Of a stretch of DNA of 35,948 nt, positions 27,061-35,499 are shown one piece after another; within the stretch, counting starts at the first letter, position 1; every line of letters begins with the position of its first letter. The notes under the pieces are model-generated. The model saw only the letters and a list, made by a program, of their open reading frames with translations. It was not told where the DNA came from and did not search any database. The stretch covers positions 1 through 35,948 of the forward strand of contig SCRN01000009.1 in NCBI GenBank assembly GCA_004322045.1, given 5' to 3'. This stretch comes from Paraburkholderia sp. (GTDB taxonomy: Bacteria > Pseudomonadota > Gammaproteobacteria > Burkholderiales > Burkholderiaceae). Both the position numbers and the translations under genes were made by a program.

Positions 27061-27089
27061 TTAACATACAAAAAAGTATGCTATATAAT
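27061..27089 (+). promoter_or_regulatory. Strong promoter with dyad operator, no evident gene
   Basis: TTAACA (27061-27066), 17 bases, TATAAT (27084-27089). The spacer region contains CATAC-AAAAAA-GTATG, similar to TetR-family operators of efflux systems. It points into the 3' end of the lipoprotein gene on the other strand; only a 13-codon frame (27102-27143) follows closely. Confidence 0.65.
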
Positions 27090-27166
27090 TCGGGGCAAAG
27101 CATGGCTTCCATGGCCGGCACCTGGAGTCGAGCCACTCCGTAGCTGTGAAGATGCGTGAAATCGGG

Positions 27167-27409
27167 TCAGTCGAGCGCCCAGTGACCGCGGACCCAATCC
27201 CAATGGTTGCCGACCCACACGTAGTGTCCCTTGACCCAGTGATACTCGGGCGCGGGCCGCGCGGGCACGACTTCGACCAGCGGCGCGGGACGTGGGGGCC
27301 GCGCCGGCTCGACCACGCAGGCCGCGAGCGTTAGCGCGGCGGCCGCCAGCAATAGCGCCTGCGCGGCGCGTGACCGGATAGGTGAAAAACGAATCGACAT
27401 CTTCGACAT
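27167..27409 (-). CDS. Small lipoprotein with YXWGXW-type repeats
   Basis: This is an 80-residue envelope protein. A lipoprotein signal ends in the lipobox LAAC (Cys31 in LTLAACVVEP). After a Pro-rich stretch, EYHWVKGHYVWVGNHWDWVRGHW holds the Trp/His/Gly repeats of the YXWGXW family. Its function is unknown. AGGGAGG precedes the ATG at 27409. It lies 30 bases after the DUF1501 gene's coding end on the same strand and may be co-transcribed. Confidence 0.85.
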   Translation of the reverse strand: MSKMSIRFSPIRSRAAQALLLAAAALTLAACVVEPARPPRPAPLVEVVPARPAPEYHWVKGHYVWVGNHWDWVRGHWALD

Positions 27410-27439
27410 CTAACTGCCTCCCTGGGTTGTATTGTCTCG

Positions 27440-28588
27440 TCAAACGGTAACGAGCCCCGTCAACGGCTTGGCCTGTGTCGTCTGCGGAAATAGCGAGGCC
27501 ATCGTGCGATGCGGATCGAGGCCGAACGTCTCGCTTGCCGCGCCGGCAATCATCGCGTCGAGCGATGTGGTCGGGCGCAGATCGCGCCCTTCGTAGAGAT
27601 CCGCCGCGCGCAAGCCGGGCCAATCAGCCAGCACGCGGCCGCCCCGGACGGCTCCACCCAACACCATCGCCGCGGTGCCGGTGCCGTGATCGGTCCCCTC
27701 GGTGCCGTTGACCGCTGCCGTGCGCCCAAACTCGGTCGCAACCACGATCGTCGTCTTGTCCCAGGCCGGGCCGAGGCCATCGTGCAATGCGCCCAGCATC
27801 GCGTCGAGCGCTTTGAGTTGCGCCGTAAGGCGTGCACTCTGCCCGCTGTGCGTATCCCAACCACCGGTCTCGATCATGGCGATGCGGGGCCCATCCGCTC
27901 GCGCAAGGAAGCTCGCGGCGACTTTCCCAAGACCGGCGGCGTCGCCCCGAGCGCGTGCGCCGCCGGCCATCTCGCGAGCGGCCATGGCCGAGCGCCAAAG
28001 CGGCCCCAGTTGCGCATCTTGCTCGTAGAGTGCGCCCACGCGCAGCAACAAGTCGTCGGGCGGGCTCGGCAAGCTCGAGGGCGCGTAGGAAGCGACGTCG
28101 ACCTTGCCGCGCAGCGCCGCCGGAACCGTGGGCGCGAAGGCAATCGCTTCGGCGCGGCTCGGTCCGACGAGCGCGACCAAGCGGTTCAACCAGCCGTCGC
28201 GCACGCTGTACGGGGCGCCGCCGCCGGTTTCGAGCACGTTTTGCCCGTCGAAGTGCGACCGGTCGCGGTACGGCGTGGCCACCGCGTGTACGAACAGGGC
28301 TTGCCGTTGCGCATAGAGTTGCGCCGTTTGCTGCAACGCAGGATGCAACGCAAAGGTGCCGTCGAGCCGCGTCGCAGTAGATGCATCGATGGCGATCGGC
28401 CCGCGCAGCGTCGCGTACGCCGGCTCGGCATAGGGCACGACGATGTGCAGCCCATCGGCCGCCCCGCGCTGGATGATGAAGACGAAGCGGCGATCCGATT
28501 GCACGCTCGCGAACGCCATCCGCGGTGCGACGAGCATCGCGCCTGCGCCTGCGGCCGTGAACCTCAAGAAAGTGCGGCGAGAGAGCAT
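27440..28588 (-). CDS. DUF1501 protein, Tat-exported, alkaline-phosphatase-like fold
   Basis: This is a 382-residue exported protein. The twin-arginine signal is LSRRTFLRFTAAGAGAML (2-19), with processing likely after MAFA. RFVFIIQRGAADGLHIVVPY, MIETGGWDTHSGQSARL and VVATEFGRTAAVNGTEGTDHGTG are DUF1501 hallmarks; the family resembles sulfatases and alkaline phosphatases and may bind metal through these Asp/His residues. It begins 3 bases after the DUF1800 stop, the usual arrangement of this pair, and GGAGG lies upstream of the ATG. The biochemical role is unknown. Confidence 0.93.
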   Translation of the reverse strand: MLSRRTFLRFTAAGAGAMLVAPRMAFASVQSDRRFVFIIQRGAADGLHIVVPYAEPAYATLRGPIAIDASTATRLDGTFALHPALQQTAQLYAQRQALFVHAVATPYRDRSHFDGQNVLETGGGAPYSVRDGWLNRLVALVGPSRAEAIAFAPTVPAALRGKVDVASYAPSSLPSPPDDLLLRVGALYEQDAQLGPLWRSAMAAREMAGGARARGDAAGLGKVAASFLARADGPRIAMIETGGWDTHSGQSARLTAQLKALDAMLGALHDGLGPAWDKTTIVVATEFGRTAAVNGTEGTDHGTGTAAMVLGGAVRGGRVLADWPGLRAADLYEGRDLRPTTSLDAMIAGAASETFGLDPHRTMASLFPQTTQAKPLTGLVTV

Positions 28589-28591
28589 GGC

Positions 28592-29980
28592 TCACCTCCG
28601 TTGAAAATCGGGCGACACGAGCAGCAGCGCGAGCGCTGTTTGCGCGCTTTCCGCACGCGCGACGGCGAGCGCCGTCGCGGGACTGAGCGAGCCGGCCGTC
28701 AAGACGGGCCCGAGGGTGCGCGCATCGACACGATCGCCGACGCGCGCCGCGATGCGCTGTGCAAGTTCGACGCGGCGCACCAGCGCATCGGGCGCGGCCC
28801 AGCTCGCAGCGAAATCGTCATAGCCGGCCGGCGAGCCGGGCCGCCAAACCGGCTGTCCGAGTTGCGCGAGCAGCGCAGCGGCTTTGACGCCGTCCAATTC
28901 GCGTGCGCCAAGCCCGCGCAGCGCCGAAATCGTCCAATCCCAAGGCGTTTTGAACTTGACCGGCGCGCCCGCCCACGGCTCCGGCGAAGCGACGAGCGCG
29001 CGGTAGACGGCGGGCAAATCGCCGCCGCTCGTCTGAAACGCTCGGGCCAGGTGCGCAACGAGGGCGGGGCTCGGATCGTCGCCGGCGAAATGACGGGCGA
29101 GCTTGGTCGCGATGTGATGGGCAGTGGCAGGCGCAGCGCCGAGATCGTGCAGGACGCCCAGCGCTTGAGCCTCGCCCTCCTGGCCGTAACGCCGGCCCAT
29201 TACCGTGCGCGCGCCAGGCTCATGCAGACGGGGGCGAAACACGTAGCTGCCGGGCGTGCCGCCCTCGCCTTTCGGCCCGACGATGCTCCAGCCCGTCAGT
29301 GCGCGCGCAAACTCGGTGACGTCTTCCTGCGTATAACCCGTGCGCACGCCGAGCGTATGCAGTTCCATGATTTCCCGCGCCAAGTTCTCGTTGAGGCCGC
29401 GCTTGTGCTGGGGATCGCGCAAATCGGCGCGCATCGCTGCGGCGCTGTCGGGGCCAACCGAGCGCACCTGGTCGAGAAACACCTGCATGGCCGGATGCCG
29501 CTCGACGGCGAGCAGCATGTCCTCGAAGCGCCCCAGTACGTAGGGACGAATCGCCTCGGTCTCGAACGCGCCCGCCAGTGCGGCCACCTGCGGCTTTTCG
29601 GTCGAAATCGCGAAGTGGTTGCTCCAGAAATGCACGAGCCGCTCGACGAACGGCGCGGGGCTCGTCAGCGCGCTCTGCACGCGAGCGTCCACGGCCTCGC
29701 GGTAGGCATCGCGCACCTCGGTCCTGACCATCTGCCGCGCTGCGAGCTTGGCTCCTTCGTCCGCGCCGCTTGTGGCCTGCCGGCGTGCGGCCGCGAGCGA
29801 GCTCGCCAGCGACTGTGCATCCGGCACCGGGGCCCAGGCGGCCGGCTTCGGCTCGTAGCGATCGAATTGCGCGAGCAGCCACGCTTTCGGGTTGGCGGGC
29901 GGCGACTCGTCGTTGCGCGCGCCTAGTCCGAAACGGTTCAGCGCGATAGCCGCTTCGGTCAAATGCGGTGAATCGATCAT
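28592..29980 (-). CDS. DUF1800 protein
   Basis: This is a 462-residue member of the DUF1800 family, almost always paired with DUF1501. It begins EAAIALNRFGLGARNDE, and includes RLVHFWSNHFAIS, RDPQHKRGLNENLAREIMELHTLGV and the Tyr/Trp-rich GYTQEDVTEFARALTGW. I see no clear signal peptide, so it may fold in the cytoplasm or be exported with its Tat partner. AAGGAG lies upstream of the ATG at 29980. Function is unknown; surface or envelope roles have been suggested for such pairs. Confidence 0.92.
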   Translation of the reverse strand: MIDSPHLTEAAIALNRFGLGARNDESPPANPKAWLLAQFDRYEPKPAAWAPVPDAQSLASSLAAARRQATSGADEGAKLAARQMVRTEVRDAYREAVDARVQSALTSPAPFVERLVHFWSNHFAISTEKPQVAALAGAFETEAIRPYVLGRFEDMLLAVERHPAMQVFLDQVRSVGPDSAAAMRADLRDPQHKRGLNENLAREIMELHTLGVRTGYTQEDVTEFARALTGWSIVGPKGEGGTPGSYVFRPRLHEPGARTVMGRRYGQEGEAQALGVLHDLGAAPATAHHIATKLARHFAGDDPSPALVAHLARAFQTSGGDLPAVYRALVASPEPWAGAPVKFKTPWDWTISALRGLGARELDGVKAAALLAQLGQPVWRPGSPAGYDDFAASWAAPDALVRRVELAQRIAARVGDRVDARTLGPVLTAGSLSPATALAVARAESAQTALALLLVSPDFQRR

Positions 29981-30198
29981 GCTGGCCTCGCTCCTTGATT
30001 TGGCGTTGCGTCGGTATGCTTTAAACGCAGCGCGTGCGCGTAACCCGTCGCGGCGAGCGCAGATTTTTATCGCTAGGACGTGCGGCGGCCCCCAACGAGA
30101 CTGGCACTACCTCATAAACCGCCTATCCTAAGAGTGCGCCGCCCTCGCGCTTGGCGATCGCGGTCGTCTCCGCTCTTTTCCTCCTACGGAGGTCCGCC

Positions 30199-30684
30199 AT
30201 GACGATGAGTGCCACCCTAGAGACATGCCTGCATGACAAGGGCTGCCAATACGACGTCCTTCACCATCCGTACAGCCACTCGAGCATCGAAACCGCCGCG
30301 GCGGCCCACGTGCCGGGCGAACGCTTGGCCAAGACGGTTCTGCTCGAAGACGAGCAAGGTTACGTGGCGGCCGTCCTGCCGTCGACGCACGCAGTGCGCC
30401 TCTCGGAAATATGGGAGATGACGGGCCGGCATTTGACGCTCGCGAGCGAAACCGACATGCGCGAGTTGTTCAAGGATTGCGCGCCCGGCGCGCTGCCGCC
30501 CGTGTGCACCGAATACGGCATGATGACCTTCCTCGACGAAAGCCTCGCCCAGCAACCCGAGATCTATTTCGAGGCAGGCGATCACGAGGAATTGGTGCAT
30601 ATGCGTTCCGATCAATTCTTAGCGCTGATGGACGGCGCCGAACGAGCGCGCTTCGCGCATCGGATGCAGGGCGTCTCGCTCTGA
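30199..30684 (+). CDS. YbaK/EbsC-type aminoacyl-tRNA deacylase domain protein
   Basis: This is a 161-residue single-domain protein of the YbaK/ProX group, which clears mischarged tRNA in trans. HHPYSHSSIETAAAAHVPGERLAKTVLLEDEQGYVAAVLPS (17-57) contains the characteristic Lys in LAKTVLL, and GALPPVCTEYGM follows. The ATG at 30199 is fixed by GGAGG; an extension to 30151 adds a hydrophobic stretch lacking homology. Which aminoacyl-tRNA is edited cannot be told. It is convergent with the CnrX-like gene. Confidence 0.9.
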   Translation: MTMSATLETCLHDKGCQYDVLHHPYSHSSIETAAAAHVPGERLAKTVLLEDEQGYVAAVLPSTHAVRLSEIWEMTGRHLTLASETDMRELFKDCAPGALPPVCTEYGMMTFLDESLAQQPEIYFEAGDHEELVHMRSDQFLALMDGAERARFAHRMQGVSL

Positions 30685-30690
30685 CGGCGC

Positions 30691-30707
30691 AGCCGCGGCG
30701 CGCGGCT
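30691..30707. other. GC-rich stem-loop between convergent genes
   Basis: AGCCGCG-GCG-CGCGGCT is a perfect 7-bp stem that reaches the stop codon of the minus-strand gene. There is no T-run, so termination is uncertain. Confidence 0.4.
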
Positions 30708-31240
30708 CAGCGCGCGCTCGCCTCGGACGCGGCGTTCGGGTTCGGGTTTGGCGCTAGCGCGCGGTTGCCGGGCGGCTGCCGCCACTGTCCGCGCAGCGCC
30801 AAGCTTTGTGCGAAGACCGTGCGTTCGGCCGGCGTCAGCGTCGCGACGAAGTCGGCCACGGCCGCCTCGATGCGCTCGCGCACGGCGCGATCGGCGGCGC
30901 GGGTGTTCGCCAGCGCTGCGTCGAGCGCGCTGCGATCGAACGGCTCAGCGGCGGCGAGGCGCAGCACCTCGCGCCGCCCTTCGCGTGCTTGCTGCGCGAG
31001 CGGACGCGCCTCGCGCCGCGCCTGCCGCAGTGCTTCCTGGAACTGACGCTGCCGCTCAGGCGAGAGGTCTTGGGCGGCGAAGCGCAGCGCCGTTGGGGGC
31101 GCCGGCCGCGCGCCGAGGGCGACCTGCGCAACCTGCCGGGCCGCGAACCAGCGATAAGCGCCGCCCGCGATCGCGCCCAACAAAAAGAGATTTAGCGCCA
31201 CCGAGCCGATGCAAAGCGCCTTCATCGCACGTGTCGTCAT
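30707..31240 (-). CDS. CnrX/CpxP-like periplasmic protein without metal ligands
   Basis: This is a 177-residue protein with one N-terminal membrane span (about 8-28), then a periplasmic four-helix hairpin of the CnrX/CpxP type (DLSPERQRQFQEALRQARREARPL; TLTPAERTVFAQSL). Annotation would call it a periplasmic heavy-metal sensor. However, after the membrane span it has no His, Met, Cys or Lys at all, so CnrX-style nickel or cobalt binding is not possible. The start is the ATG at 31240, overlapping the preceding gene's stop (ATGA). The operon order is sigma, small membrane protein, then this one. Confidence 0.85.
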   Translation of the reverse strand: MTTRAMKALCIGSVALNLFLLGAIAGGAYRWFAARQVAQVALGARPAPPTALRFAAQDLSPERQRQFQEALRQARREARPLAQQAREGRREVLRLAAAEPFDRSALDAALANTRAADRAVRERIEAAVADFVATLTPAERTVFAQSLALRGQWRQPPGNRALAPNPNPNAASEASAR

Positions 31241-31680
31241 TCGATGCTCCCTTCCCCGGCGGTTCCATCGAATCCCGTCGATAGGTACGAAGGCTCGTGG
31301 TATCCCGCCGGATGCTCGCTCATCGTCATCAACAGCGACATCGCCATCGCGCCCGCGGCCAGTCCGGCCACGCCCGCGCCGGCCAGCGCCGCGCCCGATA
31401 GCCACCAGCGCGCCGGCCGCGCTTTGGCCGTGCGCACTCGGCTCGGCGCCGACGCCGACGCGACGATGCGGCGCTGCAGCACGCGGCTGGCCGTCTCCAC
31501 GACATCGGCGTCCAGGCCGGCGTCAAGCGAAGCGGCCGCCGCTAGCCGTTGCTGCGCTTCGCGCGGATGCGCTTGCACGAACGCGCAGGCCGCCGCGCGC
31601 TCGTCGTCGGGCCAGCGGCGCGGGTCGGCGCCATAGGCGTCGACGATGCGTGCGAATCGTTCTGGGGTCATCGTCGTCAT
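31237..31680 (-). CDS. Single-span membrane protein, probable anti-sigma factor
   Basis: This is a 147-residue protein. The cytoplasmic N-terminus (TPERFARIVDAYGADPRRWPDDERAAA) is a pattern common in small proteins next to ECF sigma genes. One membrane span follows at about 93-115, then a short periplasmic tail. The anti-sigma role is inferred from position, 19 bases after the sigma gene and coupled to the CnrX-like gene, much as CnrY sits in cnrYXH. No zinc motif is present. The ATG at 31680 is preferred over 31695. Confidence 0.75.
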   Translation of the reverse strand: MTTMTPERFARIVDAYGADPRRWPDDERAAACAFVQAHPREAQQRLAAAASLDAGLDADVVETASRVLQRRIVASASAPSRVRTAKARPARWWLSGAALAGAGVAGLAAGAMAMSLLMTMSEHPAGYHEPSYLSTGFDGTAGEGSIE

Positions 31681-31699
31681 GATCGATCCTTGCAAGTCG

Positions 31700-32317
31700 T
31701 CACCGTTTGCGCGCCGAGGGCGACGGCTCGCCCTCGGCGGCTGGATTCAAATGCGCCAAATGCGCCCGCACGCCCCGGCGCGCGCGCACGAGCAGGCTCT
31801 CTAGGGCCTCTACCGTCAGACCCATGACGCCCGCGGCCTGCGCATTCGACAGTTCTTGGTAGTACGTCAGCACGAGCGCCTCGCGCTGACGCGGCGGCAG
31901 CGCCGCGAGGGCTTGCCGCACATGCTCGCCATGCTGGCGCGCCTCGAGCGCCGCCTCGGGCCCGCCCGGCGTCGGCGCTTCCGGCTCGTATCGTTCGTAG
32001 CGCTCGTCTTGCGCATCCGGCAGCGTCTCGTCGCGCACTGCGCGCCGCGCGCGCAGCCGGTCGTAGCACAAGTTCATGGCGACCCGATGCAGCCACGTGT
32101 CGAAACGCGCCTCGCCTTCGCGCCAATGCGGCGCTTGCTTCCAGATCCGCACGAATGCCTCCTGCGCGACGTCCTCGGCCTCCATGCGATCGCCGAGCAT
32201 GCGAGCCGCCAGCGCGATGAGACGCGGCAGCTTGTGCGCCACCAGCAGCCGCACGGCCGACGCATCGCCGCGCGCGACGCGGGCGAGAAGTTCGGCATCG
32301 AGATCGCGCTCGCTCAA
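31700..32317 (-). CDS. ECF sigma factor, second operon
   Basis: This is a 205-residue alternative sigma factor. Region 2 includes AARMLGDRMEAEDVAQEAFVRIWKQAP and FDTWLHRVAMNLCYDRLRARR. Region 4 includes LPPRQREALVLTYYQELSNAQAAGVMGLTVEALESLLVRARRGVR. The start is a TTG at 32317 (next upstream in-frame codon GCA, then a stop), with GGTGAG just before it. It heads a three-gene operon with a putative anti-sigma and a CnrX-like protein. It is unrelated in promoter context to the ECF gene at 24546. Confidence 0.92.
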   Translation of the reverse strand: MSERDLDAELLARVARGDASAVRLLVAHKLPRLIALAARMLGDRMEAEDVAQEAFVRIWKQAPHWREGEARFDTWLHRVAMNLCYDRLRARRAVRDETLPDAQDERYERYEPEAPTPGGPEAALEARQHGEHVRQALAALPPRQREALVLTYYQELSNAQAAGVMGLTVEALESLLVRARRGVRAHLAHLNPAAEGEPSPSARKR

Positions 32318-32424
32318 TGCTCACCGCCCCGGCTTTGAATGCACTGCATCATGGAAATGGTCCGTTCGTCGTTCCGTGGGCTCGTAGGAGGCATCCCTCG
32401 TTAAACGGACGCCGCCGCAAAACC

Positions 32425-32481
32425 CGTCGCGGGGCGTCGTGAAGCGTCGCAAACCCTAGCTTATCCGCAGTCGGTATAAGC
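32425..32481. promoter_or_regulatory. Phased repeats and dyad between the sigma gene and DUF3311
   Basis: CGTCGY occurs at 32425, 32435 and 32445, exactly 10 bases apart, so on one face of the helix. An imperfect dyad GCTTATCCG/CGGTATAAGC follows (32459-32481). Both lie in the roughly 290-base divergent region, where regulation of either operon is expected. Confidence 0.4.
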
Positions 32482-32607
32482 CCTAAGACGCGCTTTTTTG
32501 AAAACCTTTACGGCGCGAGCGGAACCGGCATAGAGTCGAAGCGCTACGCCTTTCTCCGTACTACCGTTGTCCATCTGCACCACCCTTCGTTTCGAGGAGT
32601 GATTTTC

Positions 32608-32823
32608 ATGGTTCTTCGGTTACTCGCCGCATTGCCGTTCATCGGCATTTTGCTCGGCGTCCCGTTCGTCAATCGCGTCGAGCCGCTCGTCCTGGGCATG
32701 CCGCTCGTGCTTGCATGGATCGTGTTTTGGGTCGTCATGAGCGCACTCATCATGGCGCTCGTTTATCGGCTCGATCCGGCTAACCGCGCCGGCGCCGCAA
32801 CCACCGAGGAGGCCGGCTCATGA
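32608..32823 (+). CDS. DUF3311 small membrane protein
   Basis: This is a 71-residue protein with two membrane spans (about 2-22 and 33-55) and a PFVNRVEPLVLGMP turn between them, the DUF3311 pattern. It is usually encoded directly before a sodium:solute symporter, as here, and is thought to be an accessory subunit. The ATG at 32608 has GAGGAG 8 bases upstream. It overlaps the symporter gene by 4 bases (ATGA). Confidence 0.9.
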   Translation: MVLRLLAALPFIGILLGVPFVNRVEPLVLGMPLVLAWIVFWVVMSALIMALVYRLDPANRAGAATTEEAGS

Positions 32824-34295
32824 ATAGCGCGCTTCTCATCATCGCCGCCATTACGCTCGTCGCATTAGGGCTCGGGGTGCGCGCCCGCCGCGGCCACGAC
32901 ATGAATCTCGAGCAGTGGTCGGTCGGCGGACGCAGCTTCGGCACGGCGTTCGTGTTTCTGCTGATGGCAGGGGAAATCTATACGACGTTCACGTTCCTCG
33001 GGGGCAGCGGCTTCGCCTACGGCAAAGGCGCCGCAGCGTACTACATCCTCTCGTACGCGACGCTCGCCTACATCATCTCGTACTGGCTGTTGCCGCCGAT
33101 CTGGCGCTATGCGAAATCGCATCGCTTGGTGTCGCAGCCGCACTTCCTCGCGAGCAAATACGCGAGCCCGTCGCTTGGCGTGCTCGTGGCGATCGTCGAT
33201 GTCGTCGCGCTCGTGCCGTATCTCGTGCTGCAGTTCAAGGGCTTGGGCATCATCGTGGCGACGGCCTCCTACGGTGTCATTTCGCCTACCGCAGCCGTAT
33301 GGATCGGCGCGATCGTCGTCACGCTCTACGTGACGATATCGGGTGTGCGCGGCTCGGCCTGGAACTCCGTGGTGAAGGACATGATGATCCTCGCGATCGT
33401 CATCTTCCTCGGCGTGTATTTGCCGATTCACTTCTACGGCGGCTTCGCGCCGATGTTCCACGCGATCGATACGGCCAAGCCCGGCTTCCTGACCTTCCCT
33501 GCGAAAGGCGCTAGCGTGGCGTGGTTCCAATCGACCGTGCTGCTGACCGCGCTCGGCTTCTTCATGTGGCCGCATACGTTCGGCTCGATCTTCACGGCCC
33601 GCGACGAGCGGATCTTCAGGCGCAATGCGGCCGTGCTGCCGCTGTACCAATTGATTCTGCTGTTCGTGTTCTTCGTCGGCTTCGCGGCGTCGCTGAAGGT
33701 GCCCGGCCTGAAGGGCAGCAACATCGATTTGTCGTTGTTTCACCTGTCGCTGCAAGCGTTCGACCCGTGGTTCATCGGCGTGATCGGGGCGGCCGGGGTG
33801 CTGACCGCGCTCGTGCCGGGTTCGATGATTCTGAATGCGGCGGCGACGCTGCTCGCGAACGACGTCTACCGTGGGGCGGTCAATCGCCAGGCCCCCGATA
33901 CGACGGTCACGCAGATCGCGCGCTTGCTCGTGCCCGTGATCGCGCTCGTCGCCGTCTTCTTCACGCTGCGCGGCGGCGAAACGATCGTCGCCCTGCTGTT
34001 GATGGGGTACAGCTTCGTTACGCAATTGTTCCCGGCAGTGGTAACGAGCCTCGCCGCGCGCAACTGGGTGACCAAGCAAGGCGCGTTCGCCGGCATCGTA
34101 GCGGGCGTGGCCGTGGTCGCCTATACGACGCTCACGCACGCTAGCATCGGCCAATGGTTCCCATCCCTGCCCGACAAGCTCAAGGACCTCAACATCGGGC
34201 TCGTCGCCCTTGCGTTGAACATCGTCGTGCTCATGATCGTCAGTGCCGCGACGCAGCCGCGCGCCGCGGGACAATCGCAGGCCCGAACGCTCTGA
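32820..34295 (+). CDS. Sodium:solute symporter family transporter
   Basis: This is a 491-residue inner-membrane protein with about 13 hydrophobic segments, of the SSS family. EQWSVGGRSFGTAFVFLLMAGEIYTTFTFLGGSGFAYGKG (about 31-70), WNSVVKDMMILAIVIFLGVYLPI and FMWPHTFGSIFTARDERIFRRNAAVLPLYQL are typical. It pairs with DUF3311, an arrangement seen for MctP-like monocarboxylate transporters; the exact substrate (short organic acid or other) is not readable. The start is set by the overlap with DUF3311. Confidence 0.93.
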   Translation: MNSALLIIAAITLVALGLGVRARRGHDMNLEQWSVGGRSFGTAFVFLLMAGEIYTTFTFLGGSGFAYGKGAAAYYILSYATLAYIISYWLLPPIWRYAKSHRLVSQPHFLASKYASPSLGVLVAIVDVVALVPYLVLQFKGLGIIVATASYGVISPTAAVWIGAIVVTLYVTISGVRGSAWNSVVKDMMILAIVIFLGVYLPIHFYGGFAPMFHAIDTAKPGFLTFPAKGASVAWFQSTVLLTALGFFMWPHTFGSIFTARDERIFRRNAAVLPLYQLILLFVFFVGFAASLKVPGLKGSNIDLSLFHLSLQAFDPWFIGVIGAAGVLTALVPGSMILNAAATLLANDVYRGAVNRQAPDTTVTQIARLLVPVIALVAVFFTLRGGETIVALLLMGYSFVTQLFPAVVTSLAARNWVTKQGAFAGIVAGVAVVAYTTLTHASIGQWFPSLPDKLKDLNIGLVALALNIVVLMIVSAATQPRAAGQSQARTL

Positions 34296-34308
34296 TCGCC
34301 GGCTAAGC

Positions 34309-34338
34309 CCGTGCGCCGTGCGTCAGTTCGGCGCACGG
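34309..34338. terminator. Stem-loop after the symporter gene
   Basis: CCGTGCGCCG, 10 bases, CGGCGCACGG: a perfect 10-bp stem starting 13 bases past the stop. No T-run follows, so it may act as an mRNA 3' protector or a weak terminator. Confidence 0.5.
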
Positions 34339-34661
34339 CGCTTGAAGCACCGTGCGGGCTCGCCCGCTGACGCGGCGCCTCCCTCCCCTCCCAAACCGAC
34401 CCTCTGCCAAGGCCCGTAGGCATCACGCTTGCGCCCCCAGGAGCGCAGATGCCGCCTTTCCCTGAAGGCTCACCGCCCTCCCGTAGAGATCGTCGCCAAA
34501 CCTCGGCGGGCATGCATTGCGGCGCTCGCTTTTTCCGAAGATGGCAGCCATTTATCGCCTCTTGTTCTAACGATATGGCCTTTTATTCTAAGTAACGGTA
34601 CGGCGCGAGCTTACAATCGCAGCCTTACCTCGCCACGGCCCAGTCGCCACTTCGAACGCAG
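34339..34661. other. Gene-free stretch before the TauE-like gene
   Basis: I see no gene in these 323 bases. A -10-like TACAAT (34612-34617) could serve the downstream permease, but no good -35 pairs with it. Confidence 0.4.
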
Positions 34662-35450
34662 ATGCCCCTGCCCCACATCAACCTCCTGTACTCCGCTTCC
34701 GGCCTCGGCGTCGGTTTTCTCGTCGGCTTGACGGGGGTGGGAGGCGGCTCGTTGATGACGCCGCTGCTCGTGCTGCTGTTCGGCGTGCATCCGGCCACGG
34801 CGGTCGGCACGGACTTGCTCTATGCCGCGGTGACGAAGGCGACGGGCACCCTCGTGCATGGGCTGAAGGGCTCGATCGATTGGCGCGTGACGGGACGCCT
34901 CGCGTGCGGCAGCATACCGGCCGCAGCCATTACGCTGTGGTTGCCGCAGCGTTACGGGATGCAGTCGAAGGCAGCGCTATCGCTCATCCAACACGTGCTT
35001 GGCATCGCGCTGTTGATCACCTCGATCGCGCTCGTATTTCGCCCGCAATTGACTGCGCTCGCCGCTCGTGTGCCGCGTCGCGCCAGCCCCGTGCGCACGG
35101 CGCTGCTCACTGCATTGACGGGTGCGGTGCTCGGCGCGCTGGTTTCGTTGACCTCGGTCGGTGCCGGGGCCATCGGTGTGACCGTGCTGCTCTTGCTCTA
35201 TCCGCTCTTGCCCACCTCGCGCATCGTCGGCTCCGACATCGCGCATGCCGTCCCGCTCGCACTCGTGGCCGGGATGGGCCATTGGCTGCTCGGCTCCGTC
35301 GACGTCGCCATGTTGATTTCGTTGCTGATCGGCTCGCTGCCGGGTATCGCGCTCGGCAGCCATCTGACTTCACGCGCGCCCGAAACGCTGCTGCGCAACT
35401 TGCTCGCCGCCATTCTCGTGTTGGTCGGCGCGCGGCTCGCTTGGGCGTAG
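34662..35450 (+). CDS. TauE/SafE family permease
   Basis: This is a 262-residue membrane protein with about eight hydrophobic segments. GLTGVGGGSLMTPLLVLLFGVHPATAVGTDLLYA (about 22-55) is the first TauE motif; its second half GALVSLTSVGAGAIGVTVLLLLYP repeats the pattern, as expected for this duplicated fold. Members export sulfite, sulfoacetate or related organic anions; the substrate here is unknown and no sulfur gene is adjacent. The ATG at 34662 lacks a strong ribosome binding site. Confidence 0.92.
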   Translation: MPLPHINLLYSASGLGVGFLVGLTGVGGGSLMTPLLVLLFGVHPATAVGTDLLYAAVTKATGTLVHGLKGSIDWRVTGRLACGSIPAAAITLWLPQRYGMQSKAALSLIQHVLGIALLITSIALVFRPQLTALAARVPRRASPVRTALLTALTGAVLGALVSLTSVGAGAIGVTVLLLLYPLLPTSRIVGSDIAHAVPLALVAGMGHWLLGSVDVAMLISLLIGSLPGIALGSHLTSRAPETLLRNLLAAILVLVGARLAWA

Positions 35451-35499
35451 CGGCTTCGAAGCACGGTCATAACCGCGCCGCGCCCCGAAGCACTTCGCG

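Noticed and set aside
27509..29926. 805-codon plus-strand open frame
   Set aside because: Antisense to the DUF1501 and DUF1800 genes, with shadow composition and no motifs.
30090..30120. Sigma-54 promoter before the YbaK gene
   Set aside because: TGGCAC is present but the -12 GC at the required distance is not.
32865..34274. 469-codon minus-strand open frame
   Set aside because: Antisense to the symporter; dominated by Arg, His, Glu and Asp as expected for a shadow.
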